Source of the DNA: UBA1724 sp963611685
Lineage (GTDB): Bacteria; Verrucomicrobiota; Lentisphaeria; Oligosphaerales; Oligosphaeraceae
Length of the DNA: 6,161 nt
NCBI GenBank assembly: GCA_963611685.1
Contig: CAVDSU010000119.1
Location: forward strand, 1 to 6,161
Reading direction: 5' to 3'
Positions within the stretch are counted from its first letter, which is position 1, and every line of letters starts with the position of its first letter. The notes beneath the pieces are model-generated. The model searched no databases. It saw only the letters and a program-made list of their open reading frames with translations, and was not told where the DNA came from. This document shows positions 5,788 through 6,161 of this stretch, piece by piece. Position numbers and translations under genes: made by a program.

Positions 5788-5873
5788 TTGGGAAGCACGC
5801 GTCATTGGCTAGGCACGCGCCGCTGTGCGGCCCAAAAGCCGGCACCGTACCGCCGCAGTTTTGCGGCGGCGGA
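5788..5873. repeat. Spacer with a perfect 8-bp hairpin
   Basis: This part is less clearly repeated than its neighbours. CCGCCGCA (5850-5857) pairs perfectly with TGCGGCGG (5862-5869) around loop GTTT. ATTGGCTAGGC at 5804-5814 resembles a degenerate TAGTGGCTAG unit. No gene is supported: the short open frames here are translated repeat without start context or recognisable protein features. Confidence 0.6.
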
Positions 5874-5956
5874 AGGGCGCCGCGGAACGCGCCATTCGGA
5901 AAGGTGGGGGGAATATCCAAAGGACGGAGGGGCTTGCACCCCCGCATCCCCCCCGA
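5874..5956 (+). repeat. Repeat module E, copy 2
   Basis: It starts with GGCGCCGCGGAACGCGCC (5876-5893), identical to 5436-5453, then a G run, the block CCAAAGGACGGAGGGGCT (5917-5934), and two C runs ending in CGAAAA just before a heptamer array. Compared with copy 1 it carries extra bases in the C-run part. Confidence 0.85.
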
Positions 5957-5959
5957 AAA

Positions 5960-5997
5960 TAGTGGCCAGCTGCCAGTGGCTAGTGGCTAGTGGCTAG
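5960..5997 (+). repeat. Five-unit heptamer array with two degenerate units
   Basis: The units in register are TAGTGGC, CAGCTGC, CAGTGGC, TAGTGGC, TAGTGGC, then TAG. The altered units keep the 7-bp period, which argues for tandem growth followed by mutation. TTCATAA then joins the array to the next core copy, exactly as at 5624-5630. Confidence 0.85.
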
Positions 5998-6004
5998 TTC
6001 ATAA

Positions 6005-6057
6005 GGCGCCTGCGGCACCGCTTTCCCCTACTACCTTCTCCCTACCACCTAATTGCG
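6005..6057 (-). repeat. Third core-plus-polypyrimidine unit
   Basis: GGCGCCTGCGGCACC at 6005-6019 is followed by the C/T-rich stretch and AATT at 6051-6054. The first 50 bases differ from 5677-5726 at a single position. The next core copy starts immediately after GCG. Confidence 0.85.
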
Positions 6058-6161
6058 GGCGCCTGCGGCACCTTGCAGACTAGCCACTAGCCACTAATTG
6101 CTAGGTACTTACAGCGCCGGCGCAAACGCCGGCGCACGGGCGCCTGCGGCACCTTGCAGAC
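6058..6161 (-). repeat. Inverted copy of the core-hairpin-heptamer element, cut by the window end
   Basis: Two inverted cores lie at 6058-6072 and 6139-6153, each followed by TTGCAGAC. Between them are two inverted heptamers (6080-6096), the inverted linker (6097-6116), and a perfect 9-bp hairpin, GCGCCGGCG (6114-6122) with CGCCGGCGC (6127-6135), loop CAAA. Read on the - strand this has the same order as 5537-5627, but with a different hairpin. The element continues past the window. Confidence 0.9.

Noticed and set aside
5620..5997. Small open frames of 60-80 codons within the repeat region
   Set aside because: They read through repeat modules in conflicting frames and strands, have no start context, and encode Arg/Pro/Gly-rich low-complexity sequence.
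5425..6161. CRISPR array or integron attC cassettes
   Set aside because: Repeats are irregular, inverted and not separated by uniform unique spacers; no cas or integrase gene is present, and the GTTRRRY/RYYYAAC attC ends are absent.

Overview
The window is GC-rich bacterial chromosomal DNA with three protein genes at normal density and about 740 bases of gene-free repeat DNA at its right end; the same repeat type also fills the left edge. No rRNA, tRNA, phage, integrase or transposase gene is visible. The taxon cannot be fixed from this alone. The combination of no Shine-Dalgarno sites, a sigma-54-type activator whose layout I recall from Planctomycetes and some Proteobacteria, and a fused acyl-ACP synthetase/carrier/acyltransferase suggests a PVC-type bacterium (Verrucomicrobiota or a relative). 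That is an inference held with low confidence.

Layout. Positions 1-77 hold the end of a palindromic repeat, followed by a 41-nt pure pyrimidine tract that runs straight into a 10-TM DMT/EamA transporter (150-1022, +). A bidirectional hairpin terminator (1041-1092) separates it from the convergent 844-residue fusion protein (1112-3646, -), which carries an AMP-forming acyl synthetase, an acyl carrier domain and a PlsC acyltransferase in one chain. A 251-bp divergent intergenic region follows. It contains a near-consensus sigma-54-like promoter aimed at the fusion gene, an operator-like dyad about 87 bp upstream of that promoter's expected start, and a small hairpin with a T run just ahead of the next gene. 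That gene (3898-5424, +) encodes a sigma-54-dependent AAA+ activator with intact Walker A, GAFTGA, Walker B and Fis-type HTH motifs and an N-terminal domain I do not recognise.

From 5425 to the end there is no credible gene. The stretch is a mosaic of a few short modules in both orientations: heptamer arrays (TAGTGGC)n, a 15-bp near-palindrome GGTGCCGCAGGCGCC (six copies here, one more at the left edge), a polypyrimidine unit of about 50 bp, a block around CCAAAGGACGGAGGGGCT, and several perfect hairpins whose sequence changes between copies while their fold is kept.

How the genes may work together: the divergent pair suggests that the activator switches on the fusion gene, which would activate free fatty acids and put them into (lyso)phospholipid. 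That link is inferred from arrangement and sites, not shown. The transporter is convergent, has its own leader and is separated by a terminator, so it is probably independent. The most unusual parts are the modular repeat system, the fusion enzyme with its divergent activator, and the pyrimidine-rich leaders without Shine-Dalgarno sites.
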